DNA of 64,000 nucleotides from Rhabdonatronobacter sediminivivens (GCF_013415485.1 NZ_JACBXS010000008.1:62001-126000); one strand, 5' to 3'; shown: positions 24,031 to 33,195, counted from the stretch's first letter. Program-made: numbers and translations. The notes: generated from the sequence alone by a model not told the origin.

Positions 24031-25553
24031 TGTTGTCGCACTGGATTGTTGCCCCGATCATCCTGCCATCGCTCATGGCGCCGCTGATCGTGCTTGCCGC
24101 GCGCTATGACATGACCTTGCAGCGCATCCTGTCGCTTGGCGCGACCGTGGCGCTGGTGGGAATATCGATCCTGCTGACGGTCGCCGCGGCCGGCGGCACG
24201 GTCGAGGTCTATGAACTGGGCAGCTGGCCTGCGCCCTTCGGCATCGTGATGGTGCTGGACCGGTTGTCGGCGCTGATGCTGCTGATGACATCGTTGCTGG
24301 CCCTGGCCGTTCTGGTCTATGTGGTGGGCACCGACTGGGACCGGCGCGGGGCGCATTTCCATGCGCTCTATCAGTTCCAGCTCATGGGCCTGACCGGCGC
24401 CATGCTGACGGGGGACCTGTTCAACCTGTTCGTGTTCTTCGAGATCCTGCTGATTGCCTCCTACGGGCTGATGGTCCATGGCGGCGGCAAGCTGCGGATG
24501 CAGGCCGGTGTGCAATATGTGATCTACAATCTGGCCGGGTCCACGCTGTTCGTCTTTGCGCTGGCCACGCTCTATGGCGTCACCGGCACGCTGAACATGG
24601 CGGATATGGCCATCCGGGCCCAGTCCCTGCCCGAGGCCGACATGGCGCTTCTGCGCACCGGGGCGGCCATGCTGCTGGTGGTCTTCGCGGTCAAGGGCGC
24701 GCTGCTGCCGCTGCATTTCTGGCTGCCCAACACCTATGTTCACGCCCCTGCGCCGGTGGCCGCCCTGTTTGCGATCATGACCAAGGTGGGCGCCTATGCG
24801 ATCATCCGCGTCTATACGCTGGTGTTTGGCCCCGATGCCGCGGTGACAGGCTCCATGCCCGGGGACTGGATCATGCCTGTGGCGGTGATCACCATGGTGG
24901 TCGGCATGATCGGGGTGCTGGCGGGCGGAAACCTGGCGCGGGTGGTGGCCTTTGCGGCCATCGGCTCCATGGGAACCATGTTCATTGCCGTCGCTGCGTT
25001 CACGCCTGAAAGCACGCTGGCCGCGCTCTATTACATGGTGCATTCGACCTTTGCCGCGGCGGTGCTGTTCCTGATCGTGGACATGGTGCAATCGCGCCGG
25101 GGCACCTGCGGATTGCAGGTTCTGCCACCCATCGCGCAGACCGGGCTGATCGCCTCGCTGTTCTTTGCCGGGGCCATCGCCATGGCGGGGATGCCGCCGC
25201 TCTCGGGCTTCCTGGGCAAGCTGCTGGTGCTCGATTCGGTGCGCGAGCAGGGCGGCGTGGCTTGGATCTGGGGCGCGATCCTGATTGCATCGCTCATCGC
25301 CATTGTGGGCCTTGCCCGCGCCGGCAGCCAGATCTTCTGGAAGGCCCATGCCGACGAGACCACTGACCCGGACGGCACCATGGCGGCCATTCCGGCCCAG
25401 CCCGTGGCCCTGCCGGTTGCGGCGGTGCTGGGGCTGCTGGCGCTGATCGTGGCGATGACTGTGGCGGCCGGGCCGGTGACCGATTACATGCAGGCCACCG
25501 CCGGACAACTCTATGACAGCAGCGCCTATATCGGCGCTGTGATGGGCCACTGA
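24030..25553 (+). CDS. mrpD: Na+/H+ antiporter subunit D (MrpD)
   Basis: A 507-residue NuoM/N-like membrane protein. FFEILLIASYGLMVHG, VKGALLPLHFWLPNTY and HAPAPVAALFAIMTKVGAYAIIR carry the charged residues (Glu, Lys) used for proton transfer in this superfamily. The C-terminal region includes AMAGMPPLSGFLGKLL. Start at 24030 overlaps the mrpC stop. Second antiporter-like subunit of the Mrp complex. Length is normal. Confidence 0.94.
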   Translation: MLSHWIVAPIILPSLMAPLIVLAARYDMTLQRILSLGATVALVGISILLTVAAAGGTVEVYELGSWPAPFGIVMVLDRLSALMLLMTSLLALAVLVYVVGTDWDRRGAHFHALYQFQLMGLTGAMLTGDLFNLFVFFEILLIASYGLMVHGGGKLRMQAGVQYVIYNLAGSTLFVFALATLYGVTGTLNMADMAIRAQSLPEADMALLRTGAAMLLVVFAVKGALLPLHFWLPNTYVHAPAPVAALFAIMTKVGAYAIIRVYTLVFGPDAAVTGSMPGDWIMPVAVITMVVGMIGVLAGGNLARVVAFAAIGSMGTMFIAVAAFTPESTLAALYYMVHSTFAAAVLFLIVDMVQSRRGTCGLQVLPPIAQTGLIASLFFAGAIAMAGMPPLSGFLGKLLVLDSVREQGGVAWIWGAILIASLIAIVGLARAGSQIFWKAHADETTDPDGTMAAIPAQPVALPVAAVLGLLALIVAMTVAAGPVTDYMQATAGQLYDSSAYIGAVMGH

Positions 25554-25567
25554 GGGAGGACCCCGGA

Positions 25568-26059
25568 ATGCTGCGCAAATTCCTGCCCCATCCCTGGCTG
25601 ACGCTGGTGGTCACCATTGTCTGGGTGATGCTGGTCAATGTGATCACCCTCAACGCCATTGTCTTTGGCCTGATCCTGGGGATCATCATCCCCATTGTCA
25701 CCTCGGCCTACTGGCCTGAGCGTCCGACCCTGCGCAACCCGATGATGATCATCGAATACTTGCTGGTGGTGTTGCTGGATATCGTGCGGGCAAACATCCA
25801 GGTGGCGCTGATCATCCTGGGCAAGCGCAATGAAGACATGAAACCCGGCTGGGTGACCGTACCGCTGGACCTCCGCTCGCCCGAGGCGATCACCGTCCTG
25901 GCCGGCACCATCACGATGACCCCTGGCACCGTGTCCAGCGACCTGTCCGAGGACGGCCATTCCCTGCTGGTGCATTGCCTGGATACCGATGACCCGGATG
26001 CTGTCGTCGCCCAGATCAAGGACCGCTACGAACGTCGCCTGAAGGAGATTTTCGAATGA
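25568..26059 (+). CDS. mrpE: Na+/H+ antiporter subunit E (MrpE)
   Basis: A 163-residue protein with N-terminal hydrophobic hairpin (LTLVVTIVWVMLVN...VFGLILGIIIPIV) and a soluble C-terminal domain. The SPEAITVLAGTITMTPGTVSSDLS stretch is the family signature, seen in every MrpE. ATG 25568 follows GGAGGA. The stop overlaps the mrpF start (ATGA). Confidence 0.94.
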   Translation: MLRKFLPHPWLTLVVTIVWVMLVNVITLNAIVFGLILGIIIPIVTSAYWPERPTLRNPMMIIEYLLVVLLDIVRANIQVALIILGKRNEDMKPGWVTVPLDLRSPEAITVLAGTITMTPGTVSSDLSEDGHSLLVHCLDTDDPDAVVAQIKDRYERRLKEIFE

Positions 26060-26325
26060 TGACGATTGCGCTCTATATTGCCATCCTCAGCTTCGGCGTG
26101 GCGCTTCTGATGAACATCTGGGTGGTCGCCCGGGCCGAAGGGGTGGGCGATCGCGTCCTGGCGCTGGACACGATGGTGATCAATGCCATCGCCATGATGA
26201 TCCTCTACGGCATCCTGCACGCCACCCCGGTCTATTTCGAGGTGTCGATGCTCTTCGCCATGGTCGGCTTCATCTCCACCGTCGCCTATTGCCGCTTCAT
26301 GCTGCGCGGCAACATCATCGAATGA
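26056..26325 (+). CDS. mrpF: Na+/H+ antiporter subunit F (MrpF)
   Basis: An 89-residue membrane protein with three predicted helices. RVLALDTMVINAIAMMILYG and FISTVAYCRFM match MrpF. It overlaps mrpE by four bases and lies nine bases before mrpG. Small subunit of the antiporter complex, linked in some species to export of other ions or cholate. Confidence 0.92.
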   Translation: MMTIALYIAILSFGVALLMNIWVVARAEGVGDRVLALDTMVINAIAMMILYGILHATPVYFEVSMLFAMVGFISTVAYCRFMLRGNIIE

Positions 26326-26334
26326 GGGGCTGAC

Positions 26335-26727
26335 ATGAGCATTATCGGCGAGATCATCATTTCGGTTCTGCTGGTGGGGGCGGGGTTCTTCGGGCTGGTG
26401 GGCTCCTTCGGCCTGTTGAAGCTGGATCAACCCATGACCCGCCTGCACGCGCCGACCAAGGCCACCACGCTGGGGGTCGGCGGGGTTCTGATTGCCTCGA
26501 TGCTGTTTTTTCTGTTCTTCGCCGAGGGGATCACCTTCCATGAGCTGATGATCACCCTTTTCCTCTTTGTGACGGCGCCTGTTGTGGCCCATTTCATCGC
26601 CAAGGCCCATCTGCACCGCAACTGGAAGCCCGAGGATCTGCCCTCGCCCGAAGGCAGCACGCGCTGGTCGACCTATTGCGAGCCCGACCAGCCTGGCAGC
26701 GGCAAGCCCGATAGCACCGAGCCCTGA
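26335..26727 (+). CDS. mrpG: Na+/H+ antiporter subunit G (MrpG)
   Basis: A 130-residue protein with three hydrophobic segments. FGLVGSFGLLKLDQPMTRLHAPTKATTLGVGG (quoted in two halves here: residues about 20-50) is the MrpG signature, with the HAPTKATTLG core. The polar C-terminal 40 residues vary in the family. Last gene of the operon; a strong hairpin follows 28 bases after the stop. Confidence 0.92.
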   Translation: MSIIGEIIISVLLVGAGFFGLVGSFGLLKLDQPMTRLHAPTKATTLGVGGVLIASMLFFLFFAEGITFHELMITLFLFVTAPVVAHFIAKAHLHRNWKPEDLPSPEGSTRWSTYCEPDQPGSGKPDSTEP

Positions 26728-26755
26728 CGCCAGCCAGCGCAACAAAATTCAAAGA

Positions 26756-26782
26756 CGGGTCCGGGGACATCCCCCGGACCCG
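26756..26782 (+). terminator. Terminator hairpin after mrpG
   Basis: A perfect 11-base stem CGGGTCCGGGG/CCCCGGACCCG with a five-base loop (ACATC) follows the mrp operon. Only a weak T-rich tail (GCGTTT) follows, so efficiency is uncertain. Confidence 0.65.
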
Positions 26783-26873
26783 AATGCGTTTGGGCACATG
26801 GCCCCGCATGCCGGTTTGTGGCATATGGGGAAGGTCAACGACCTGATTTCCTGCCCCGGGAAGGAGACCCCGC

Positions 26874-27872
26874 ATGCCGCCCCTCCCCTTGCAACCAGGT
26901 GCGCGCAACCTGATCACCGATGTCGCCGGGCTGCGGGTCGGCCATGCCGAAGATCGGACATTGCGGTCCGGTGTCACGGTTCTGGTGCCGGACGCCCCCT
27001 GCCCCGCCTCGGTACATGTGATGGGCGGTGCGCCGGGCACGCGCGAAACCGATCTTCTGGCGCCGGACAAGAGGGTTCAGGAGGTGGACGCGCTGGTGCT
27101 CTCGGGGGGGTCCGCCTTTGGGCTGGACGCAGCCTCGGGGGTGATGGACGCCCTGGCACAGGCGGGACGCGGTTTTGCGGTGGGGGACGTCCGGGTTCCG
27201 ATCGTTCCGGCGGCGATCCTGTTCGATCTGCTCAACGGCGGCGACAAGGGTTGGACCACCAACCCCTACCGCGCCCTGGGGCGGGCGGCGCTGGACGCCG
27301 CCGGGCGGGATTTCGCCATCGGCAGCGCCGGGGCGGGCCATGGCGCCAGCGTCGCCGGGTTGCGCGGCGGGCTGGGTTCAGCCTCGGTCCGGCTGGAGGA
27401 CGGGGTCACCATCGGCGCGCTGGTCGCGGTGAATGCTGTAGGCGCAGCCACGGTCGGTGATGGGCCGCATTTCTGGGCCGCGCCCTTCGAATCAGGGGCC
27501 GAATTCGGCGGGCTGGGCCCGGCGCCGACCTATCCGCCGGGTGTCCCGCTCCGCACCAAGCGCCCGGGCGAGGCAACCACCATCGCCATCATTGCCACCG
27601 ATGCCGCCCTGGACAAGGCCGAATGCCAGCGCCTGGCCACCAGCGCCCATGACGGCATCGCCCGCGCGATTGTTCCGGCGCATACGCCCCTGGACGGAGA
27701 TCTGATCTTTGCCATGGCCACCGGCCACGCCCGGGCGCCGGTCGATCCTGTGCTGCTGGGCCATGCCGCTGCCGCCTGCCTGTCCCGCGCCATTGCCCGT
27801 GGCGTGCATGCGGCCAGCCCGTCCGGCGGGATTGGCCCCCCCGCCTGGTGCGAACGGTTTGGCCAAGGCTGA
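26874..27872 (+). CDS. P1 family peptidase (DmpA/BapA type)
   Basis: A 332-residue member of peptidase family P1 (aminopeptidase DmpA, beta-aminopeptidase BapA). Members self-cleave to create a new N-terminal nucleophile and hydrolyse N-terminal D- or beta-amino acyl groups. N-terminal ITDVAGLRVGHAED, VLSGGSAFGLDAASGV and the segment TTIAIIATDAALDKAE, where Thr is the expected cleavage/nucleophile residue, are visible, followed by GDLIFAMATG. ATG 26874 follows GGGAAGGAGACCCCGC. The natural substrate is unknown. Standalone after the mrp terminator. Confidence 0.88.
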   Translation: MPPLPLQPGARNLITDVAGLRVGHAEDRTLRSGVTVLVPDAPCPASVHVMGGAPGTRETDLLAPDKRVQEVDALVLSGGSAFGLDAASGVMDALAQAGRGFAVGDVRVPIVPAAILFDLLNGGDKGWTTNPYRALGRAALDAAGRDFAIGSAGAGHGASVAGLRGGLGSASVRLEDGVTIGALVAVNAVGAATVGDGPHFWAAPFESGAEFGGLGPAPTYPPGVPLRTKRPGEATTIAIIATDAALDKAECQRLATSAHDGIARAIVPAHTPLDGDLIFAMATGHARAPVDPVLLGHAAAACLSRAIARGVHAASPSGGIGPPAWCERFGQG

Positions 27873-27984
27873 GCCGGATCAACCCGCCCCTTCGCGCGCG
27901 CCGGATGGACAGGCGCTGCCCCAGTCGACCGCGCGCAGGATAGCGACCAGACAAGCGCAGCCCTGGCAACGGCGCAGGAAAGCG

Positions 27985-28449
27985 TCAGGCCGCCTTGCTT
28001 TTGCTTGCGCTGGACAGGATCGCATGCAGGGTCAGCGGTTCGCTGTTGGCCCGCAGCTTGGCGCAGACCGCCGGGTCACGCAGCGTGCGCGAGACATAGG
28101 CCAGCGCCTTGAGGTGCTCCACCCCGGCATCGCGCGGCGCAAACAGCGCAAAAACCAGGTCCACGGGCGCCTTGTCCACCGATCCGTAATCGAACGGGCG
28201 CTCCAGTTTCACGAACACGCCACAGACCGTGTCACGGCCATCAATGCGCGCGTGCGGCAGGGCAACCCCGTGGCCCACGCCCGTCGGGCCCAGGCTTTCG
28301 CGCTCCTGCAGGCAATCGATGGCCGCCCCGGCGTTCAGGCCGTAGACGGCCTGCGCGACCTCGCCCAGTTCCTGAAACAGGCGTTTCTTGCTTGACGGGC
28401 TGCCGATCACACGCACGGCTTCGGCCTTCAGCAGGCACGACATGTCCAT
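27985..28449 (-). CDS. ptsN: PTS IIA-like nitrogen regulatory protein PtsN (EIIA-Ntr)
   Basis: A 154-residue EIIA-Ntr. The phosphorylated His is His66 in GVGHGVALPHARI; downstream KAPVDLVFALFAP and HLKALAYVSRTLRD are family signatures. In the Ntr-PTS it receives phosphate from NPr and modulates K+ and nitrogen-related regulators. ATG 28449 has AGGAGGAAGAACTC upstream; a second Met two codons later is possible. It is the last gene of the lptC-lptA-lptB-rpoN-hpf-ptsN series, the usual proteobacterial arrangement. Confidence 0.94.
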   Translation of the reverse strand: MDMSCLLKAEAVRVIGSPSSKKRLFQELGEVAQAVYGLNAGAAIDCLQERESLGPTGVGHGVALPHARIDGRDTVCGVFVKLERPFDYGSVDKAPVDLVFALFAPRDAGVEHLKALAYVSRTLRDPAVCAKLRANSEPLTLHAILSSASKSKAA

Positions 28450-28514
28450 GAGTTCTTCCTCCTGCGCCACACCCGGCCCGATCACAGGGCCGGGTGGTGC
28501 CATGGGTCAATGGG

Positions 28515-29084
28515 TCAGTGTTGCGGGTCAATCCAGCCGATGTTGCCGTCATCACGGCGATAGACCACGTTCAACCCACCGTGCCGCTCATTGCGGAACA
28601 CCAGAACGGGGGATTGCGCAAGTTCCATCTGCATCACGGCCTCTCCCGCAGAAAGCGACGGTATCCGGGTTTCCATTTCAGCGATGATGACCGGCTGCAG
28701 ATCCGCAGGCTCGACCTCATCTGTCTCATTCCGGCCGGCGACGATATACGATGGTGCGCCCGCGAATTCAACCGGTGCGCTGCGCACCCGGTGATGATCC
28801 TTCAGGCGGCGCTTGTAGCGGCGCAGCTGCTTGTCCATCTTTTCCAGCGTCTTGTCGAAAGCGCTATAGATTTCCGTGGCATGGGCTTTTGCGGAAGCGG
28901 TCAGCCCGGTCGACAGATGGACCGTGGCCTCGCAGACGAATTCATGGGCATTGCGCGAAAAGATCACCAGCGCATCGGTCGGGCGCTGGGAATATTTCTC
29001 CAGCATCAGGTCCATTTCCGTTCTGACATGCGTCTGAAGTGCCTCGCCCACATCGATCTGCTTCCCGCTGATCTGATACCGCAT
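28515..29084 (-). CDS. hpf: Ribosome hibernation-promoting factor, long form
   Basis: A 189-residue long HPF. The N-terminal YQISGKQIDVGEALQTHVR and the HPF/YfiA beta-alpha-beta domain run to about residue 100, and a C-terminal dimerisation domain follows (EMETRIPSLSAGEAVMQME, FRNERHGGLNVVYRRDDGNIGWI). Long HPF joins 70S ribosomes into inactive 100S dimers in stationary phase. ATG 29084 follows GGAGAGGCAC. It lies between rpoN and ptsN, as is conserved. Confidence 0.94.
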   Translation of the reverse strand: MRYQISGKQIDVGEALQTHVRTEMDLMLEKYSQRPTDALVIFSRNAHEFVCEATVHLSTGLTASAKAHATEIYSAFDKTLEKMDKQLRRYKRRLKDHHRVRSAPVEFAGAPSYIVAGRNETDEVEPADLQPVIIAEMETRIPSLSAGEAVMQMELAQSPVLVFRNERHGGLNVVYRRDDGNIGWIDPQH

Positions 29085-29113
29085 GTGCCTCTCCTTCTGG
29101 TATGTGACCTCGA

Positions 29114-30457
29114 TCAACGGCGGTTGCCGCCCCCTTGGCCACGGTTTGAATGCGCCTGTTCCTGCGATTGCCGGATCGCCTTGCTGCCTGCTTTCGCGCG
29201 GCGTGTGGCGGAACCCGGGATGCGCATCGTTTCCCTGTATTTGGCGACAGTTCGCCGGGCGATGTCAACGCCCTCGGTGCGCAATTGCTCCACGACCGCA
29301 GCATCGGAAAGCGGACGCTCCGGGCGTTCTTCGGCAATCATCCGTGCTATGCGCCTGCGCACCCGTGCTGCCGCGACCGCGCCGCCGGCGTCCTTCTGTG
29401 GCACGGCGTTGGAGAACAGCGCCGCCAGTTGCCAGACATGGCCCTGGGCCTCGATCGCCTTGCCCGCGACGGCACGCGATACAGTCGAGGGATGCAGTTC
29501 AAGCTGCTGCGCCAGCGCGCGGCGGGTGAGCGGGCGCAGCCATTCGATGCCATCGGTCAGGGCCCGGTGCTGGTATTCGACCAGTCCCGCGATCACCCTG
29601 CGCAGGGTGTCGTGGCGAAAGCTGAGAGCGGCCAGAAGCGCCTCAGCCCGGTCCAGCAGATCCCCTCCGAAGCCCGTGGCGCGGGCATGGGCAACCATCG
29701 ACCGGTCCAGCCGCAGGCGCGGCGTGGTCCGGGTGCTGAGGTCGATCTGCATGGTCCGGCCCCGCGCCAGGGTTACCACGGCCTCGACGGGCACGGTGGT
29801 TGTCCGCTCCGGGCCGGTCTGCATGGGCGTCGCGCGCAGACGGCGCACCATGGCCAGACGCACGCGGGTCTGCGCCGGGCTCAATCCCAGCGCCTGCGCC
29901 GCGCCCTGAAGATCACCGCCAGCCAGCAAGGGTAGCGCGGCAACGGTGTGCCGGGCGGCATCGGGGTCCAGCCCCATGTCGCGCAACTGCAACTCCAGAC
30001 ATTCCGTCAGGCTACGCGCGCCCACACCCGGCGGATCACAGCTCTGCAGCGCCTCCAGCGCCGCCTGCAGGCGGGCCGGGTTCGCCCCGGCCGAAAGCAT
30101 CCGGTCCACGACCGTGGCATCAAGCATGCCGTCTTCGCGCAACTCACCCACCAGTTGCAGCGCCAGCATGCGCACGGCGCAGGGCAGCGCGGCCAGTTCG
30201 ATCTGGGTGCACAGGCGCTGGAAAATCGACGGCGCCGGCGTGGGAACCGACTCCAGGGGCACGGGTTGCGCCGCGGCCGAGCGGGGTGTGGGCCAGTCGC
30301 CGATCAGAAAAGGGTTGCGGGCAAGCTCGGCACGGATGTCTTCGGCCAGGTCCTGCTGGTTCAGCCGCAGCAACCGCATACCGTCACGCAGCGCCGGAGC
30401 CAGCGCCAGAGCGGTCGACATCCTTGGCGCCAGAGAAGGTCTCATCGCGCGGCCCAA
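29114..30457 (-). CDS. rpoN: RNA polymerase sigma-54 factor
   Basis: A 447-residue sigma-54. It shows the N-terminal activator-interacting LRLNQQDLAEDIRAELARNP, central core-binding region (CDPPGVGARSLTECLELQL), the HTH (LHPSTVSRAVAGKAI) and the RpoN box ARRTVAKYRETMRIP near residue 410. It directs transcription of sigma-54 (nitrogen, flagellar and other) promoters. The best ribosome-binding site AGGAGGTGAC precedes a TTG at 30457; an ATG four codons later (30445) is the alternative. It is shorter than E. coli RpoN, mainly in the acidic linker, as usual in this family. Follows lptB directly. Confidence 0.93.
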   Translation of the reverse strand: MGRAMRPSLAPRMSTALALAPALRDGMRLLRLNQQDLAEDIRAELARNPFLIGDWPTPRSAAAQPVPLESVPTPAPSIFQRLCTQIELAALPCAVRMLALQLVGELREDGMLDATVVDRMLSAGANPARLQAALEALQSCDPPGVGARSLTECLELQLRDMGLDPDAARHTVAALPLLAGGDLQGAAQALGLSPAQTRVRLAMVRRLRATPMQTGPERTTTVPVEAVVTLARGRTMQIDLSTRTTPRLRLDRSMVAHARATGFGGDLLDRAEALLAALSFRHDTLRRVIAGLVEYQHRALTDGIEWLRPLTRRALAQQLELHPSTVSRAVAGKAIEAQGHVWQLAALFSNAVPQKDAGGAVAAARVRRRIARMIAEERPERPLSDAAVVEQLRTEGVDIARRTVAKYRETMRIPGSATRRAKAGSKAIRQSQEQAHSNRGQGGGNRR

Positions 30458-30466
30458 GTCACCTCC

Positions 30467-31222
30467 TCAGGACATGGTGAAGCGCTCTCCAAGATACACA
30501 CGCCGCACATCCGCATTACCCACAACCTCGGCGGGTGTTCCGCTCATCAGGACTACCCCGTCGTGCAGGATATACGCCCGGTCCACGATCTCAAGTGTTT
30601 CGCGCACATTGTGGTCGGTAATCAGAACACCGATGCCGCGCGTTCTCAGATCGGCCACCAGTTCGCGGATCTCGCCCACGGCGATGGGATCAACCCCGGC
30701 AAAGGGTTCGTCCAGCAGCACATACTTGGGGTCCGAGGCCAGGCAACGGGCGATTTCCGCGCGCCTTCGTTCGCCCCCTGACAGCGCCAGCGCAGGGGAA
30801 TCGCGCAGATGTTCGATGGAAAACTCCTGCAACAGGCCGTCCAGCCGCGCTCGGCGGGCAAAGCGGTCGGGGATGGTCAGTTCCAGAATTGCCATGATGT
30901 TGTCGGCCACGCTGAGCCCGCGAAAGATGGACATTTCCTGCGGCAGATACCCCAGCCCCAGGCGGGCGCGGCGATACATGGGCAGGCCGGTGGCATCCTG
31001 CCCGTCGATATAGACCGCGCCGCCTTCATGGCTGACCAGACCGGCGATGCAATAGAAGCAGGTGGTCTTGCCGCAGCCATTGGGCCCCAGCAGGGCCACG
31101 ACCTCTCCCCGGCCCAGTTCCAGCGAGAAATCCCGGATCACCACACGCCGCTTGTAGCTTTTCTTCAACCGGCTGACGCGCAGCCCCGTGCCCGGTTCAT
31201 CCCCATCCGTCATTCGCGTCAA
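30467..31222 (-). CDS. lptB: Lipopolysaccharide export ATPase LptB
   Basis: A 251-residue ABC ATPase. Walker A GPNGCGKTT, Q-loop PQEMSIFRGLS, signature LSGGERRRAEIARCLA, Walker B YVLLDEPFAGVDP and switch ITDHNVRET are all present and characteristic of LptB. It powers extraction of LPS from the inner membrane with LptF/G. It overlaps lptA by four bases and is followed by rpoN after nine bases, the conserved order. Confidence 0.95.
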   Translation of the reverse strand: MTRMTDGDEPGTGLRVSRLKKSYKRRVVIRDFSLELGRGEVVALLGPNGCGKTTCFYCIAGLVSHEGGAVYIDGQDATGLPMYRRARLGLGYLPQEMSIFRGLSVADNIMAILELTIPDRFARRARLDGLLQEFSIEHLRDSPALALSGGERRRAEIARCLASDPKYVLLDEPFAGVDPIAVGEIRELVADLRTRGIGVLITDHNVRETLEIVDRAYILHDGVVLMSGTPAEVVGNADVRRVYLGERFTMS

Positions 31223-31722
31223 CGGCCCGGCTGAATGATCGTGCGCACGCGGCCTTCCATGCTGCCCTGCCCGCTGTTGAGATCAACCTCCAGCCGGTCG
31301 CCGGAGATGATGTTGGCGCCCTGCGTCAGCAGCACATCGCCGGTCAGGATGATCAGCCCCTGCGGCACCCGGTATTCGGCGGCCTGCGCTTCGGCGGCCT
31401 CATCATCGGTCACCAGCGTGACCCCCCCGCTGGCGTTGAGCTGGTCAATCCGGCGCGCGCCTGAAGTGCCGCTTTCGGCAAAGACGATGCGGATGGTGTC
31501 GGCCGACAGCCGCAACCCGCCCTGTGCAATCACGGCGCTGCCGGTGAACACGGTTTCGCCCGTGGCCTGGTCCACTGTCAGCCGGTCCGAGGACAACTCG
31601 ACCGGGGCAGTGGCGTCATGGCGCGCGCCACCCAGCGAGAAGCTGGTCCCCTGCGCCAGGGCCGCAGACCCCAGCGCCAGGATCACCCCGGCGGCAGCGG
31701 CACCCTTGAGGGATCGCAACAT
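31219..31722 (-). CDS. lptA: Lipopolysaccharide transport periplasmic protein LptA
   Basis: A 167-residue OstA-like protein with an N-terminal signal peptide (LKGAAAAGVILALGSAALAQG, cleaved after Ala-Leu-Ala). The beta-jellyroll segment LTVDQATGETVFTGSAVIAQG and the C-terminal GANIISGDRLEVDLNSGQG are characteristic. It would form the periplasmic bridge for LPS between LptC and LptDE. Coupled to lptB by ATGA; 12 bases after lptC. Confidence 0.92.
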   Translation of the reverse strand: MLRSLKGAAAAGVILALGSAALAQGTSFSLGGARHDATAPVELSSDRLTVDQATGETVFTGSAVIAQGGLRLSADTIRIVFAESGTSGARRIDQLNASGGVTLVTDDEAAEAQAAEYRVPQGLIILTGDVLLTQGANIISGDRLEVDLNSGQGSMEGRVRTIIQPGR

Positions 31723-31734
31723 GGGACGGCTCCT

Positions 31735-32334
31735 TCAGTTCATCGGGTCATATATCAGCCTGACCGCGCCGGTAAACGCAAGCACATAAGACCCGTCCTG
31801 CCGGTCCGAAGGCGTCAGCAGCACCCGCTCGGACTGCACGGCGCCCGCCGGGCCCGTGCCACGCACATTGCCCTCACCCAGGATGCCCGAACGATCCAGC
31901 GCCGCCGTCAGCCGGTCCACCTGCAGGACATAGCCGGGGTCACTGTGAAACGACACCTCCCCCTCCATGACCACACGGTTGGCGCGCTGATCCAGACTGC
32001 CATGGCGTGCGGTGAAATCGGTGCGTTGCCCGGCCGGGGTTTCCAGCGCCCCGCTCAGGACCGTCAGATCCAGCCGGAACCCCTCATCCGGGTCGGCGCG
32101 CGCGGTATCGGCCATCACCGTCAGCGCGGCATTGCCATCGGTCACACCGGCAAAGCGCGCAACGGAGATGCGCGGCTCCTGCACGAGCGATTCGATATCC
32201 ACCGTCGCCGTGGCCACCGCGCGTTCCGGATCGATATTGCGTGAGATCAGGAAGACCGTCGACATCAGCGCCAACGCCCCCAGCGGCAGCGCCACCTTCA
32301 GAACAGCCACGATGCTGGAGTAGGTATCGCGCAT
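31735..32334 (-). CDS. lptC: LPS export ABC transporter periplasmic protein LptC
   Basis: A 199-residue protein with one N-terminal membrane anchor (SIVAVLKVALPLGALALMSTVFLIS) and a periplasmic LptC/OstA-like domain. The sequence is poorly conserved, but place before lptA-lptB and length fit LptC, which hands LPS from LptFG to LptA. ATG 32334 has GGTGGAG nine bases upstream and starts just before the anchor. A TTG ten codons earlier overlaps the previous gene's stop but lacks a ribosome-binding site. Confidence 0.85.
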   Translation of the reverse strand: MRDTYSSIVAVLKVALPLGALALMSTVFLISRNIDPERAVATATVDIESLVQEPRISVARFAGVTDGNAALTVMADTARADPDEGFRLDLTVLSGALETPAGQRTDFTARHGSLDQRANRVVMEGEVSFHSDPGYVLQVDRLTAALDRSGILGEGNVRGTGPAGAVQSERVLLTPSDRQDGSYVLAFTGAVRLIYDPMN

Positions 32335-32360
32335 GCTGCCGGGCTCCACCGGGTCTGGGG

Positions 32361-32972
32361 TCAATGGGCGAAGATATCGGTCTCGGGCCAGCCTGCAAGG
32401 TCAAGCGCAGCGCGGGTGGGCAGGAATTCGAAGCACCTGCGAGCCAGCTCAACACGCCCTTCGCGCTCCAGCCGGGCGTCCAGCGCCCCGCGCAGGCGGT
32501 GCAGATGCAGCACGTCCGAGGCGGCGTATTCCCGCTGTGCCGCGCTCAGCTCAGCCGCGCCCCAATCCGACGTCTGCTGCTGCTTGGAGATATCCACACC
32601 CAGCAGTTCCGCCAGCAGGTACTTCAGCCCGTGCCGGTCGGTATAGGTGCGCACCAGCTTCGAGGCGATCTTGGTGCAATAGACCGGCGCGGTCACCACG
32701 CCAAAGGCATGGGCCATGGCGGCAATGTCGAACCGGCCGAAATGGAACAGTTTCAACACCTCCGGATCGGCCAGCAGCCGGACCAGATTCGGCGCCATGG
32801 TCTGCCCCTGCGCGATCTGCACCAGATGCGCATCGCCATCCCCCGCCGAAAGCTGCACCAGACACAGCCGGTCACGGATCGGATTCAGCCCCATGGTTTC
32901 GCAGTCAATGGCCACCACGGGGCCCAGGTCCAATTCATCGGGCAGATCATGCAAATGGGTATGGATCGTCAC
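32361..32972 (-). CDS. Ribonuclease D-like 3'-5' exonuclease
   Basis: A 203-residue DEDD exonuclease domain without the HRDC domains of full RNase D. VVAIDCETMGLNP (Asp, Glu of ExoI), LLADPEVLKLFHFGRFDI (ExoII) and the C-terminal YAASDVLHLHRL (ExoIII Tyr/Asp) are present. Short RNase D-like proteins of this kind trim RNA 3' ends. It lies just upstream of lptC, which is a common Rhodobacteraceae arrangement, and is probably co-transcribed with it. Confidence 0.88.
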   Translation of the reverse strand: MTIHTHLHDLPDELDLGPVVAIDCETMGLNPIRDRLCLVQLSAGDGDAHLVQIAQGQTMAPNLVRLLADPEVLKLFHFGRFDIAAMAHAFGVVTAPVYCTKIASKLVRTYTDRHGLKYLLAELLGVDISKQQQTSDWGAAELSAAQREYAASDVLHLHRLRGALDARLEREGRVELARRCFEFLPTRAALDLAGWPETDIFAH

Positions 32973-33195
32973 GGTGCTTTCCTTCGCACAGGGGGAATGG
33001 AACCCCCGCAGGACTGCCTTGCGGGCGCTGCATGGTCCCTAGCAGTCGCAGGCGCCACGAATCAACCTGCAAGGACCGGCGAAAACTGCCATGCCAACGG
33101 CGCAATCATCGCCATCAGCGCCGGATGTGTGGGTATGTCTGAAAAACCGCAACCTGCCCAAACCACTTCCCATATCCTGCCGGTGGCCTTGAATA

